Assembly: GCF_946221935.1 (NCBI RefSeq)
Contig: NZ_CAMIGN010000006.1
Span: 1 to 64,000 of the forward strand
Length of the DNA stretch: 64,000 nucleotides
Source of the DNA: an uncultured Corynebacterium sp.
GTDB lineage: Bacteria; Actinomycetota; Actinomycetes; Mycobacteriales; Mycobacteriaceae
Reading direction: 5' to 3'
The position numbers and the translations under genes were made by a program. The notes below the pieces were generated by a model that was not told where the DNA came from, did not search any database, and worked only from the letters and a program-made list of their open reading frames with translations. Positions 18,475 to 26,938 of this stretch are shown piece after piece; within the stretch, counting starts at the first letter, position 1; each line of letters starts with the position of its first letter.

Positions 18475-19353
18475 GTGGCGGAAACAGATATTCAACAGCC
18501 GCGTCTGTCGGTCGGCATAATCTCAGCCGGCAAAGTCGGCGTGGCTTTAGCTGAAGCTTTTACACGCGCCGGCCATCATGTGCATGGTGTGTACGCGCAT
18601 TCGGCACGCTCGGAAGAGTTGGCGTCACAAAGAATCCCGAACATTCCCCGCATTAGCCTCAGCAGCACTGCACACGCCGCGCTCGTGGTTCTGGCGGTGC
18701 CGGATCCGAAGCTTCCCGAGGTGATTGAAGAGGTGGCGCAACACACGCGCGACGGGCAGATCGTCGCGCACGTATCCGGTGCCTTTGGCTGCGAGATTCT
18801 GCAACCGATTACCGATACCGGCGCACTGCCGCTAGCACTGCATCCGGCAATGACATTCACCGGAACCCCAGCTGATAGTGAGCGCTTGGACGGATGCGCA
18901 TGGGGCGTAACCAGCGACTCCGAGGTGGGTGACGTGGTTGCCCAGACACTCGTAGCCAGCCTCGGCGGGGTGCCAGTCGCGATTCCCGAGAACCATCGCG
19001 CGGCTTATCACGCGGCAATGGCACATGCAGCCAACCACCTGGTGACACTGTTGACGGATGCGCAAGAAATCCTGGATCGGGCGGTCGACGCACCAGGCGA
19101 AAGCCCCGATAGTGCGCTGCTGCTGCGTCGCATTGCCCACGCGGCGGTGGACAATGCCCTGGAGAAGCGCATGGATGGGCTGACTGGGCCAGTTGCCCGC
19201 GACGATGCGGCTGCGGTGATGCGCCACTTGGCGGCGCTGCGGAGCCTGGAAACCCAGAACACTAGCGCCGAAAACGCATACACAACCATGGCCCGCCGCA
19301 CCGCGCTAAAGGCGGGGGCTATTGAGGTCGAAAGACTGCTGGATCTAGAGTAA
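18475..19353 (+). CDS. Rossmann-like/DUF2520 oxidoreductase-like protein
   Basis: Protein of 292 residues. It begins with a dinucleotide-binding fold (VGIISAGKVGVALAEAF, near residue 12, with a GxxxxG-type turn) and continues as a helical DUF2520 domain similar to the C-terminal domain of short ketopantoate- or pyrroline-reductase-like enzymes. It occupies the Rv3603c position just before panC, 5 bases away. A ketopantoate reductase-like role in pantothenate synthesis is a tempting guess from its position, but the motifs do not prove it. Confidence 0.82.
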   Translation: MAETDIQQPRLSVGIISAGKVGVALAEAFTRAGHHVHGVYAHSARSEELASQRIPNIPRISLSSTAHAALVVLAVPDPKLPEVIEEVAQHTRDGQIVAHVSGAFGCEILQPITDTGALPLALHPAMTFTGTPADSERLDGCAWGVTSDSEVGDVVAQTLVASLGGVPVAIPENHRAAYHAAMAHAANHLVTLLTDAQEILDRAVDAPGESPDSALLLRRIAHAAVDNALEKRMDGLTGPVARDDAAAVMRHLAALRSLETQNTSAENAYTTMARRTALKAGAIEVERLLDLE

Positions 19354-19358
19354 GAACC

Positions 19359-20264
19359 ATGACGTTCACACCTGGCCAGGCAGAGGTTTTCACGGAGATT
19401 GAGGGAATCGGGCAGCTGACCCGCGCAATGCGCAAGGCAGGTCGCCCAGTCGTACTGGTACCCACTATGGGTGCGCTGCACGAGGGGCACCTTTCGCTGG
19501 TGCAGGCCGCACAGCAGATTCCCGGTGCTCTGGTCGTCGTCAGTATTTTCGTCAACCCATTGCAATTCGCCGAGGGGGAGGATCTGGATGCCTACCCGCG
19601 CACTTTGGATGCTGATGTGGAGAAGCTTAAGGCCGCGGGTGTGGATGCAGTCTTCGCCCCCAGCCCGCGTGAGATGTACCCCAATGGCCCGCGCACTACC
19701 ATCCACCCAGGTGAGGCCGGTCGCATCCTGGAGGGTGCACACCGCCCAACCCACTTCGCGGGCGTGCTGACGGTAGTGAACAAGCTCTTTACAATCACCC
19801 ATTGCGATCACGCATTCTTCGGGGAGAAGGATTATCAGCAGCTGCTGCTGATCCAGCAAATGGTCACGGACCTAAACATGGAGGTACAGGTTCATGGAGT
19901 GCCGATCGTTCGCGAGGCTGACGGACTGGCGAAGTCCTCCCGCAATGTCTACCTCTCCGCGGAAGAACGTGAGCTGGCACTGACTCTTTCAGCGGCTCTG
20001 ACCGCCGGAGCTTTTGTGGCCGAGCAGGGCGCCGAGGCGGTTCTGCAGACTGCCGGCTCTATTTTGGACGCCACCCCAGACGTGGAGGTGGACTATCTTG
20101 AGCTGCGCGGTACGGACCTTTCCGACTGCCCGGCAGACGGCGAAGCTCGTCTGCTGGTAGCGGCGCGCGTCGGTACGACGCGCTTGATCGACAACGTCGG
20201 AGTTCCGCTGGGTACGGGTTTCAAGGGGCTTGACGAGGCTGGCACTGAGGGTGCAGCAGAGTAG
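19359..20264 (+). CDS. panC: Pantothenate synthetase
   Basis: Joins pantoate and beta-alanine with ATP to give pantothenate. The protein of 301 residues has the HIGH-like nucleotide-binding motif PTMGALHEGHLSLV, the FGEKDYQQLLLI segment and the conserved SSRNVYLS loop. It follows the DUF2520 gene by 5 bases. Its partner panD, usually nearby in this order, is displaced about 5.6 kb downstream by the galactose cluster. Confidence 0.97.
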   Translation: MTFTPGQAEVFTEIEGIGQLTRAMRKAGRPVVLVPTMGALHEGHLSLVQAAQQIPGALVVVSIFVNPLQFAEGEDLDAYPRTLDADVEKLKAAGVDAVFAPSPREMYPNGPRTTIHPGEAGRILEGAHRPTHFAGVLTVVNKLFTITHCDHAFFGEKDYQQLLLIQQMVTDLNMEVQVHGVPIVREADGLAKSSRNVYLSAEERELALTLSAALTAGAFVAEQGAEAVLQTAGSILDATPDVEVDYLELRGTDLSDCPADGEARLLVAARVGTTRLIDNVGVPLGTGFKGLDEAGTEGAAE

Positions 20265-20268
20265 AGCC

Positions 20269-21240
20269 ATGGATCAGGATCAACGCCACTCGCACCCTTT
20301 CGTAGAGATTTCTGCAGGGGAGTACCGAGCCAGCATTTCCACGTTCGGCGGTGGCCTACGTAGTCTGGAATATGCGGGAAAGCCCTTGGTGGTTTCCTAC
20401 CCCGAGGGGACTTATCCACCGCTTTCTTCAGGAATTGTGCTGGCGCCCTGGCCGAACCGCACCGCCGATGGTGTGTTCGCCCACGACGGTGTGCTGCACC
20501 GGCTGGACATTACTGAGCCAGGACGAGCCACCGCCATCCATGGATTCGTGGGACAGATGGCCTGGCACATTGCCGACCAGGGTGAGGATTTTGTAACGCT
20601 GGAGCTTTCTACCGGCCTACGGGCTGGCTGGCCGTGGCCCTTGCTGTTGCGGATGACATGGGCCGTACGCGCTGCAGGTAGTGGAGAAGGCGAGGGGCTA
20701 TTCGCCACCTTTGAAGTGCGTAATGAAGGAGACGCTTCCTGCCCCTTTGGTCTGGGGTGGCACCCCTACCTAAGCGCGTTAGGTACCCCGCTGGACGATT
20801 GCGTTGTGCACCTGCCGGTCGGTACGAACCTGCCACTGGATTCCGTGCGAAACTTGCCCGTCGGGCCGGAGATTCCTGCTCGCCGGGTGTTGCCGGACGT
20901 GGAAGCGGGCCAGCGTATGGCAGGGGTTTGGCTGGATCACTGTTTCGGTGATGTCGATAGGGCACAGGGGGTGACCGCCGAGGCACAGTTGCTGAACCCC
21001 GAGGGCGAGGGTGTGCGTCTGTGGGTAGGAGAGGGGTTTAACTGGTTCCAGGTGTTTACCGCGGATCCGGCTCGTCGCGAAGGATACCCCGGTGTAGGAC
21101 GGGCATTAGCTGTCGAACCGATGACGTGCCCACCGGACGCATTGCGTTCCGGTTGTGACCTTATTCGCCTGCAACCAGGCGAAAAGCGCAGCTTTGAATG
21201 TGGGATTTGCTATGTTTCGCGTGGGGGCGTCGAGACCTAA
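20269..21240 (+). CDS. Aldose 1-epimerase family protein (mutarotase-like)
   Basis: Protein of 323 residues with the mutarotase beta-sandwich signature: IHGFVG (first catalytic His region), LGWHPYL (second His) and a C-terminal EPMTCPPDAL containing the presumed catalytic Glu. Such enzymes interconvert alpha and beta anomers of sugars such as galactose. ATG 20269 lies 4 bases beyond panC and is preferred to TTG 20230, which overlaps panC. It stands first in a run with the SSS symporter, galT and galK, so a GalM role is likely. The substrate is inferred from the neighbours. Confidence 0.85.
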   Translation: MDQDQRHSHPFVEISAGEYRASISTFGGGLRSLEYAGKPLVVSYPEGTYPPLSSGIVLAPWPNRTADGVFAHDGVLHRLDITEPGRATAIHGFVGQMAWHIADQGEDFVTLELSTGLRAGWPWPLLLRMTWAVRAAGSGEGEGLFATFEVRNEGDASCPFGLGWHPYLSALGTPLDDCVVHLPVGTNLPLDSVRNLPVGPEIPARRVLPDVEAGQRMAGVWLDHCFGDVDRAQGVTAEAQLLNPEGEGVRLWVGEGFNWFQVFTADPARREGYPGVGRALAVEPMTCPPDALRSGCDLIRLQPGEKRSFECGICYVSRGGVET

Positions 21241-21403
21241 AACAGAGGTACTTCCATAAATAGAAAAGAATTTCCTTTATAGCACTACGCGGCGTTAAGA
21301 TTTCTATTGAATCAAACATCCAATAGTTCTCGTCGCTGGTAGTTGTGAACTAAAACGATTGGTGCCTGGGACGGGAACCCGACGTTCCTGGAGGTTCGCA
21401 GCT

Positions 21404-23059
21404 ATGACAGCTGAAGGACTACGTTTGGACGCGAGCTGGGTAGACTACGCGCTGGTCGCGCTATACTTCGCTTTCGTCCTCGGTATCGGATGGGCAGCTA
21501 AGTCCAAGGTGTCCAGCTCAATCGACTTCTTCCTCTCCGGCCGATCCCTACCCGCCTGGGTGACGGGTCTGGCCTTTATCTCTGCCAACCTGGGCGCCGT
21601 TGAAATCGTGGGTCACTCGGCCAACGGCGTGCAGTACGGATTCGAGACCATGCACTATTTCTGGATCGGTGCGATCCCGGCCATGGTCTTCCTCGGCATC
21701 GTGATGATGCCCTTCTACTACGGCTCTAAGGTGCGCTCCGTTCCGGAGTTCATGCAGCGCCGTTTTGGCAACGGCGCGCACCTGGTCAACGGCATCTCCT
21801 TTGCCGTAGCTCAGCTGCTGATTGCCGGCGTGAACCTACTGCTGCTGGCCAAGGTGGTTAACTCACTGCTCGGCTGGCCACTGTGGGTCACCCTGGTTGT
21901 TGCCGCGGTCATCGTTTTGTCGTACATCACCCTGGGTGGTCTGTCCGCAGCGATCTACAACGAGGTGCTGCAGTTCTTCGTGATTATCGCCGCCCTGCTG
22001 CCGCTGACAATGATCGGCCTGCACCAGGTTGGTGGTTGGGATGGCCTGCAGGCCAAGGTTGCAGACTCCTCGCACTTCCACACCTGGCCGGGCACCGAAA
22101 TCTCAGGCTTTGAGAACCCGGTCGTCTCCGCTATCGGCTTGGTCTTTGGCCTGGGCTTCGTGCTGTCCTTCGGTTACTGGACCACCAACTTCGTGGAGGT
22201 CCAGCGCTCCATGGCAGCCGATTCGCTGTCCTCTGCACGGAAGACCCCGATCATCGGTGCGTTCCCGAAGATGTTCATTCCGTTCCTGGTGGTTATCCCG
22301 GGCATGGTTGCAGGCGCGACTGTCACCCCGATTATGGACGGCTCCGCCGAACCGAACGATGCCATCCTGTACCTGATGCGCGACCTACTGCCGAACGGCC
22401 TGCTGGGCGTGGCCATCGCAGGTCTGTTGGCCGCATTCATGGCTGGTATGGCGGCTAATATTTCCGCCTTCAACACCGTGTTTTCCTATGACATCTGGCA
22501 GTCCTACATCGTGAAGGACCGCGACGACGACTACTACCTGAAGGTCGGCCGTATGGCCACCGTCGGCGCTACCGTCATCGCCGTGTTCACCGCCCTGCTG
22601 GCATCCAACTTCGGCAACGTCATGGACTACCTGCAGACGCTGTTCGGCTTCTTCAACGCCCCGCTGTTCGCCACCTTCATCCTGGGTATGTTCTGGAAGC
22701 GCATGACGCCCACCGCAGGTTGGGTCGGCCTGGTTTCCGGTACGGGTATCGCGATTGTCTACTGGGCTATAGCCACCTTCGGCAGCACCGACGCTAGCTT
22801 CTTCAACCTCCCGGGACAGGGCACGGCCTTTGTCGCCGCATCCTTGGCATTCGTCACGGACATCATCGCTTCCATCCTGGTTTCCATGGTCACCAAGCCG
22901 AAGCCGGATGAGGAACTGGTGGGCTTCGTCAAGTCCGTCACCCCGAAGGAAAACCTCACGGATGCTGCCGAAGCCAGCCTGCCGTGGTACCGCCGCACCG
23001 TACCGCTGGGCATCCTATGCCTGGCCATGGTGCTCGTCCTCAACATCGTGTTCGCTTAA
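21404..23059 (+). CDS. Sodium/solute symporter (SSS family), probably a sugar
   Basis: Transporter of 551 residues with about 13-14 hydrophobic helices. The N-terminal segment FFLSGRSLPAWVTGLAFISA, then IPEFM-like SVPEFMQRRFG, is typical of SSS proteins including vSGLT. ATG 21404 follows GGAGG at 21390-21394; an upstream start would add 15 residues without a ribosome site. The leader 21241-21403 is AT-rich with a short inverted repeat GGAAC/GTTCC at 21374-21388. The neighbours (mutarotase, galT, galK) suggest galactose as substrate, with Na+ as the likely coupling ion. A small membrane protein follows 30 bases later. Confidence 0.88.
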   Translation: MTAEGLRLDASWVDYALVALYFAFVLGIGWAAKSKVSSSIDFFLSGRSLPAWVTGLAFISANLGAVEIVGHSANGVQYGFETMHYFWIGAIPAMVFLGIVMMPFYYGSKVRSVPEFMQRRFGNGAHLVNGISFAVAQLLIAGVNLLLLAKVVNSLLGWPLWVTLVVAAVIVLSYITLGGLSAAIYNEVLQFFVIIAALLPLTMIGLHQVGGWDGLQAKVADSSHFHTWPGTEISGFENPVVSAIGLVFGLGFVLSFGYWTTNFVEVQRSMAADSLSSARKTPIIGAFPKMFIPFLVVIPGMVAGATVTPIMDGSAEPNDAILYLMRDLLPNGLLGVAIAGLLAAFMAGMAANISAFNTVFSYDIWQSYIVKDRDDDYYLKVGRMATVGATVIAVFTALLASNFGNVMDYLQTLFGFFNAPLFATFILGMFWKRMTPTAGWVGLVSGTGIAIVYWAIATFGSTDASFFNLPGQGTAFVAASLAFVTDIIASILVSMVTKPKPDEELVGFVKSVTPKENLTDAAEASLPWYRRTVPLGILCLAMVLVLNIVFA

Positions 23060-23089
23060 CAAGGGCGCAAGTTTTTCAGAAAGGAGTGA

Positions 23090-23383
23090 ATGGACACAAT
23101 GGCTAAGAACACTGCTAAGAAGGGCTCCCACATGGCGGGTGCCTTCGATATCCGCAATGTCATCGGTTCCCTCATGGGCCTGTACGGACTTGTGCTCTTG
23201 CTGAGCTACTTCCTGCTTGACCCGGGTATGGATGTATCCACCGGCGAGCCGAAGAACGAAACATATAACCTGGTGTGCGGGTTGGCCATGATCGCCGTGG
23301 CAGCGATCTTCGTACTGTGGACCAAGTTGGATCCAATCAAGATTGATGAATCCGCCGAACCACAGGAACCGCAAACTAAATAA
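23090..23383 (+). CDS. Small two-helix membrane protein next to the SSS symporter
   Basis: Protein of 97 residues with two membrane helices (about residues 21-39 and 60-79), separated by a short loop. A basic N-terminus and an acidic, Pro/Gln-rich C-terminus flank them. AAAGGAG just upstream supports ATG 23090; ATG 23099 is a second choice. It is the last gene before a strong terminator and so is co-transcribed with the symporter. A role as accessory subunit is inferred; I do not recognise a named family. Confidence 0.75.
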   Translation: MDTMAKNTAKKGSHMAGAFDIRNVIGSLMGLYGLVLLLSYFLLDPGMDVSTGEPKNETYNLVCGLAMIAVAAIFVLWTKLDPIKIDESAEPQEPQTK

Positions 23384-23389
23384 CGCATT

Positions 23390-23420
23390 GCCCGCCCCAC
23401 TGAAGAGGCGGGCTTTTTCT
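23390..23420 (+). terminator. Rho-independent terminator after the symporter genes
   Basis: GCCCGCC at 23390-23396 pairs with GGCGGGC at 23407-23413 and is followed by five T residues and TTC. It separates the symporter pair from galT, which therefore should have its own promoter or depend on readthrough. Confidence 0.88.
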
Positions 23421-23464
23421 TCGTGCGCTTCTATGCGCATTAACTAAAGGGAGTGATCCACGCC

Positions 23465-24604
23465 GTGCAGCATGATTTCAAGGTAACTCGAACGACACTT
23501 GCGGATGGCCGCGAGCTGCTGTACTTCGACGATGAACCGGCATACGTGGCAGGGGAGAAACAACGGGAGCTGCACGATTCCCGTGATCTGCCACAGGCCA
23601 CCACGGAATCCGAGATGCGGCAGGATCCTTTGACCGGCCAGTGGTATGTCTACGCCGCCCACCGTATGAACCGCACATTCATGCCCCCGGCGAACGAGAA
23701 TCCGCTGGCCCCCACCAAACCTGGCGAACTGCCCACTGAGGTGCCCGCCGATGATTACGACGTCGTGGTTTTTGAAAATCGCTTCCCCTCCCTGTCCATG
23801 CACATGGAGGTGCCGGACGACTTCGCCACACAGGTCGACGGCCAGGAGCTTTTCCCCCGTAAGCCCGCCATTGGCCGCTGCGAGGTCGTCTGCTTTACCC
23901 CGGATGTGAACTCCTCGTTTAAGGACCTGTCCTACGAGCGTGCCCGTACCGTCGTCGAAGCCTGGGCCCACCGCACCGCTGAGCTCTCCGCTATCGAGGG
24001 CATCCGCTATGTGTTCCCCTTTGAAAACCGCGGCAAGGAAATCGGCGTGACGCTGCAACACCCGCACGGCCAGATCTACTCCTATCCCTTCGTTCCGCCG
24101 CGCGCCGCCGAGGTAGCCACGCGCGCTCGCGCTTTCCGGGAAGACACCGGCCAGGATCTTTTTGACGCCGTCTTGTCCGCTGAAAAGGAATCCGGCACCC
24201 GTGTACTTCTCGCTGGAGAGCACTTCACCGCTTATGTTCCGGCGGCAGCAAAGTGGCCGGTCGAGGTCATCCTAATGGCCAACCGGGCAGTCCCGGATTT
24301 CGCGGCACTCACAGACGAGGAAAAGGATGAACTCACCCGCTTCTACCTAGACCTGCTGGGCCGTATGGATCGCTTCTTCGAGGGCATTGAACGTACTCCC
24401 TATATCGCTGCCTGGAACCAGGCACCGGTGGGGGAGGATCGCGAAAACGGTCGCCTGTACTTGCAGCTGTATTCGATGATGCGCTCTGCTGGGCGCATGA
24501 AGTTCCTGGCGGGAAGCGAGTCCGGCCAGGAAGCCTGGATTTCCGACACCACACCAGAAAGAATCGCCGAGCGCTTCCGGGAGGTAGCCGACAATGCCAA
24601 CTAA
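23465..24604 (+). CDS. galT: Galactose-1-phosphate uridylyltransferase
   Basis: Leloir pathway enzyme that swaps galactose-1-phosphate for glucose-1-phosphate on UDP. The catalytic motif is HPHGQIYSYP, with the HPH uridylylated-His site. The protein has 379 residues from GTG 23465, which sits 12 bases after AGGGAG; GTG 23453 abuts that site and is less likely. NRFPSLS-like and QAPVGEDREN segments also fit the family. Its stop lies inside the start of galK (11-base overlap), so translation is coupled. Confidence 0.95.
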   Translation: MQHDFKVTRTTLADGRELLYFDDEPAYVAGEKQRELHDSRDLPQATTESEMRQDPLTGQWYVYAAHRMNRTFMPPANENPLAPTKPGELPTEVPADDYDVVVFENRFPSLSMHMEVPDDFATQVDGQELFPRKPAIGRCEVVCFTPDVNSSFKDLSYERARTVVEAWAHRTAELSAIEGIRYVFPFENRGKEIGVTLQHPHGQIYSYPFVPPRAAEVATRARAFREDTGQDLFDAVLSAEKESGTRVLLAGEHFTAYVPAAAKWPVEVILMANRAVPDFAALTDEEKDELTRFYLDLLGRMDRFFEGIERTPYIAAWNQAPVGEDRENGRLYLQLYSMMRSAGRMKFLAGSESGQEAWISDTTPERIAERFREVADNAN

Positions 24605-25829
24605 CGTAACCCCCCGCTGGCTGCAGACCCGCACCGAGGAGCAGGGCACCGCCGACGTACAATCCCTATTCCAACAGGTCTACGGCTATCAATCTGCGGG
24701 TGTGTGGTCCGCGCCGGGCCGCGTCAACCTGATCGGTGAGCACGTGGACTATGCCGACGGCATCAGCCTGCCCTTCGCGCTCTCGCAGCGCACCTACGTG
24801 GCCGCCGCCAAGAACAATGACGGTGTGTACCGCGTAGCTTCTCGCTACGGTGACCCAGCCGAAATCGTCCACGTCGAGATTCCTGTTTCCGAGGTTGGCC
24901 CCAATAATCCAGCCAACTGGGCCGGCTACGCAGTCGGAGCCATCTGGGCGGCCATCGAGGCCGGGCTGATGCCTGCCGGTGGATTGAACCTCGCCATTGA
25001 GTCCGACGTGCCAGTCGGCGCAGGGCTTTCCAGCTCCGCAGCGTTGGAATGCTCGGCGGCTCTTGCAGCCTTCGACCTAAACGGCAGCGCACCCCTTGAT
25101 GATGCGGTGCGCAGCGGACTCATGAGGGCGTCAATAAGAGCAGAAAATGAGGTAGTCGGCGTCTCCACGGGCGGCCTCGACCAGCGCATTTCCCTATTCG
25201 GGCAGGCTGGCCACGCGCTCGCCATCGACTTCGCCGAAGACAGCGCCACGTTAGTTCCTTTCGACATCGCGGCGCGCGGGCTTGCCATCCTCATCATGAA
25301 CACGAATGCCCCGCACCGCCTGAACGATGGGCAATACGCCGCGCGCCGTGCCGTGATCGATGGGGTGACCGCCGACCTGGGCGTGAGCAGCCTACGCTAT
25401 GCGAAGGACGCAGAGGCGGACTCCGCCCGGTGGGCACAAGCGAATGGCCAAGACCCACAGCAGGTGGCGGCACGCGTACGCCATGTGGTTAGCGAGATTG
25501 CCCGCACCGCGGAAGCGATCCAACAGATCAGTGGTGGAGACGTGGAGGCCTTCGGACGATCGATGCAGGGCAGTCACGCCTCCCTGCGCGATGACTACGA
25601 GGTCACTGTGCCGGAGCTAGATACCGCGGTGGATATGGCAATGGAACAGGGAGCATTGGGCGCCCGCATGACCGGTGGTGGATTCGGCGGCTCCGCCATT
25701 GCACTGCTGCGCGAGGATCGGGTGGAAGCAACGGCGCAGGCTGTGGCGGAGGCATTCGCGAAAAAGGGCTTTAATGAACCCGAGTTTGTGGTGGCTTTGC
25801 CGAGCGACGGCGCGCACCGGAACGCCTAA
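24594..25829 (+). CDS. galK: Galactokinase
   Basis: Phosphorylates galactose to galactose-1-phosphate. The protein of 411 residues has the GHMP signature motifs: APGRVNLIGEHVDYADG near residue 38, VPVGAGLSSSAALEC, and the C-terminal TGGGFGGSAIALL. ATG 24594 overlaps galT by 11 bases. No galE is present in the window, so the epimerase step must be encoded elsewhere. Confidence 0.96.
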   Translation: MPTNVTPRWLQTRTEEQGTADVQSLFQQVYGYQSAGVWSAPGRVNLIGEHVDYADGISLPFALSQRTYVAAAKNNDGVYRVASRYGDPAEIVHVEIPVSEVGPNNPANWAGYAVGAIWAAIEAGLMPAGGLNLAIESDVPVGAGLSSSAALECSAALAAFDLNGSAPLDDAVRSGLMRASIRAENEVVGVSTGGLDQRISLFGQAGHALAIDFAEDSATLVPFDIAARGLAILIMNTNAPHRLNDGQYAARRAVIDGVTADLGVSSLRYAKDAEADSARWAQANGQDPQQVAARVRHVVSEIARTAEAIQQISGGDVEAFGRSMQGSHASLRDDYEVTVPELDTAVDMAMEQGALGARMTGGGFGGSAIALLREDRVEATAQAVAEAFAKKGFNEPEFVVALPSDGAHRNA

Positions 25830-25878
25830 ATCCCAGCTAAATAGATTAATTGCTGTGCCGCGAGTAAGGTGTTCACCC

Positions 25879-26295
25879 GTGTTGCGAACAATGCTGAAAT
25901 CAAAGATCCACCGTGCGACAGTTACGCAGGCCGACTTGCACTACGTCGGCTCGTGCACCATCGACGCTGATCTGATGGAAGCTGCCGACATCCTTGAAGG
26001 CGAGCAGATCGACATCGTCGACATCGATAACGGCAACCGCCTGACGACCTACGCCATCACCGGCGACCGAGGCAGCGGAGTGATCGGTATCAACGGTGCC
26101 GCCGCGCGCCTAATCAGTCCCGGTGATCTCGTCATAATTATCGGGTACGCCCAGTACAGCGAGGAAGACCTGAAGGACTACGCCTCCCGCGTGGTTTTCG
26201 TGGACGAGAACAACAAGCAGGTGGAGCTCGGCGGAGACCCGGCCCACGTGCCGGACGGCTCGGGGCTCAAGAACCCGCGCCACCCGGAGGCTTAG
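25879..26295 (+). CDS. panD: Aspartate 1-decarboxylase
   Basis: Makes beta-alanine for pantothenate. It is a pyruvoyl enzyme that cleaves itself between Gly and Ser in YVGSCTID. The 138-residue protein from GTG 25879 begins VLRTMLKSKIHRATVTQADL, the usual PanD N-terminus; ATG 25891 would remove four conserved residues. GINGAAARLISPGD is also characteristic. It follows galK by 49 bases, separated from panC by the galactose genes. The C-terminus is slightly longer than in E. coli. Confidence 0.95.
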   Translation: MLRTMLKSKIHRATVTQADLHYVGSCTIDADLMEAADILEGEQIDIVDIDNGNRLTTYAITGDRGSGVIGINGAAARLISPGDLVIIIGYAQYSEEDLKDYASRVVFVDENNKQVELGGDPAHVPDGSGLKNPRHPEA

Positions 26296-26389
26296 CAACT
26301 GTTGATTCGCTAGGCCTCCCACTTGCCTATTCGCCAGCGGTGTCAATCGACATGTTCTTTAGTGTTACTTTTCTCACAGGCCACAATAA

Positions 26390-26412
26390 AAGATGCATCT
26401 CATATAGAACTT
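26390..26412. promoter_or_regulatory. Probable NsrR operator upstream of nsrR-hmp
   Basis: An 11-1-11 dyad, AAGATGCATCT-C-ATATAGAACTT, with 7 of 11 arm positions symmetric. The left arm matches the AAGATGCAT type of half-site known for NsrR. It lies 27 bases before ATG 26440 and overlaps a TATAGA -10-like element, a position suited to repression of the pair. Confidence 0.6.
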
Positions 26413-26439
26413 TTATTAATGGGGGCATAGGGTGGAAAT

Positions 26440-26925
26440 ATGCACTTGACCACGTTTGCAGATCTCGGCCTGAGGATACTCATGGTTCTCGGGGATCTGC
26501 GGGAAGGTGAGAGAGTGACTCTCGCTGACCTCGCGACGCGTATCAACGGATCGACTAACCATGTGGCAAAAGTAAATGCCCGGCTCGTCGATTTGGGATG
26601 GGTGACTGCCGTACGAGGTAGGAGTGGTGGAGTGTATCTGGCGGATAGGACCCGTCAGGCAAGTGTGGGCAAGATATTGCGCCAATTGGAAGGTCCCGGC
26701 GAAGTCGTGGATTGCGAAGGCGGCCAACGTTGCCCTCTTGCCGCCCGCGACTGTGCTCTCCGTAGACGCCTCGCCGCAGCACGCGAAGCATTCTTCGCGG
26801 AGTTGGATGGAGACACTATCGGCGACCTCATAGCGAATACCGCACCCGCACATTCTGGAAAAAGCCGCACTTATCAGAGCCTTGGGTTACCACATACTCC
26901 ACAGAGGCCTGGCGCAAAAAAGTAA
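26440..26925 (+). CDS. nsrR: Rrf2-family nitric oxide sensor, NsrR-like
   Basis: Transcription regulator of 161 residues with an N-terminal winged helix (TTFADLGLRILM) and the three cluster cysteines C92, C98 and C105 in DCEGGQRCPLAARDC. These are the ligands of the Fe-S cluster that NO destroys in NsrR. The next gene is a flavohemoprotein, the classic NsrR target, and a probable NsrR operator lies just upstream. The stop codon overlaps the hmp ribosome binding site, so the two genes form one unit and probably regulate themselves. Confidence 0.9.
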   Translation: MHLTTFADLGLRILMVLGDLREGERVTLADLATRINGSTNHVAKVNARLVDLGWVTAVRGRSGGVYLADRTRQASVGKILRQLEGPGEVVDCEGGQRCPLAARDCALRRRLAAAREAFFAELDGDTIGDLIANTAPAHSGKSRTYQSLGLPHTPQRPGAKK

Positions 26926-26938
26926 GGAGCTTGACGCT

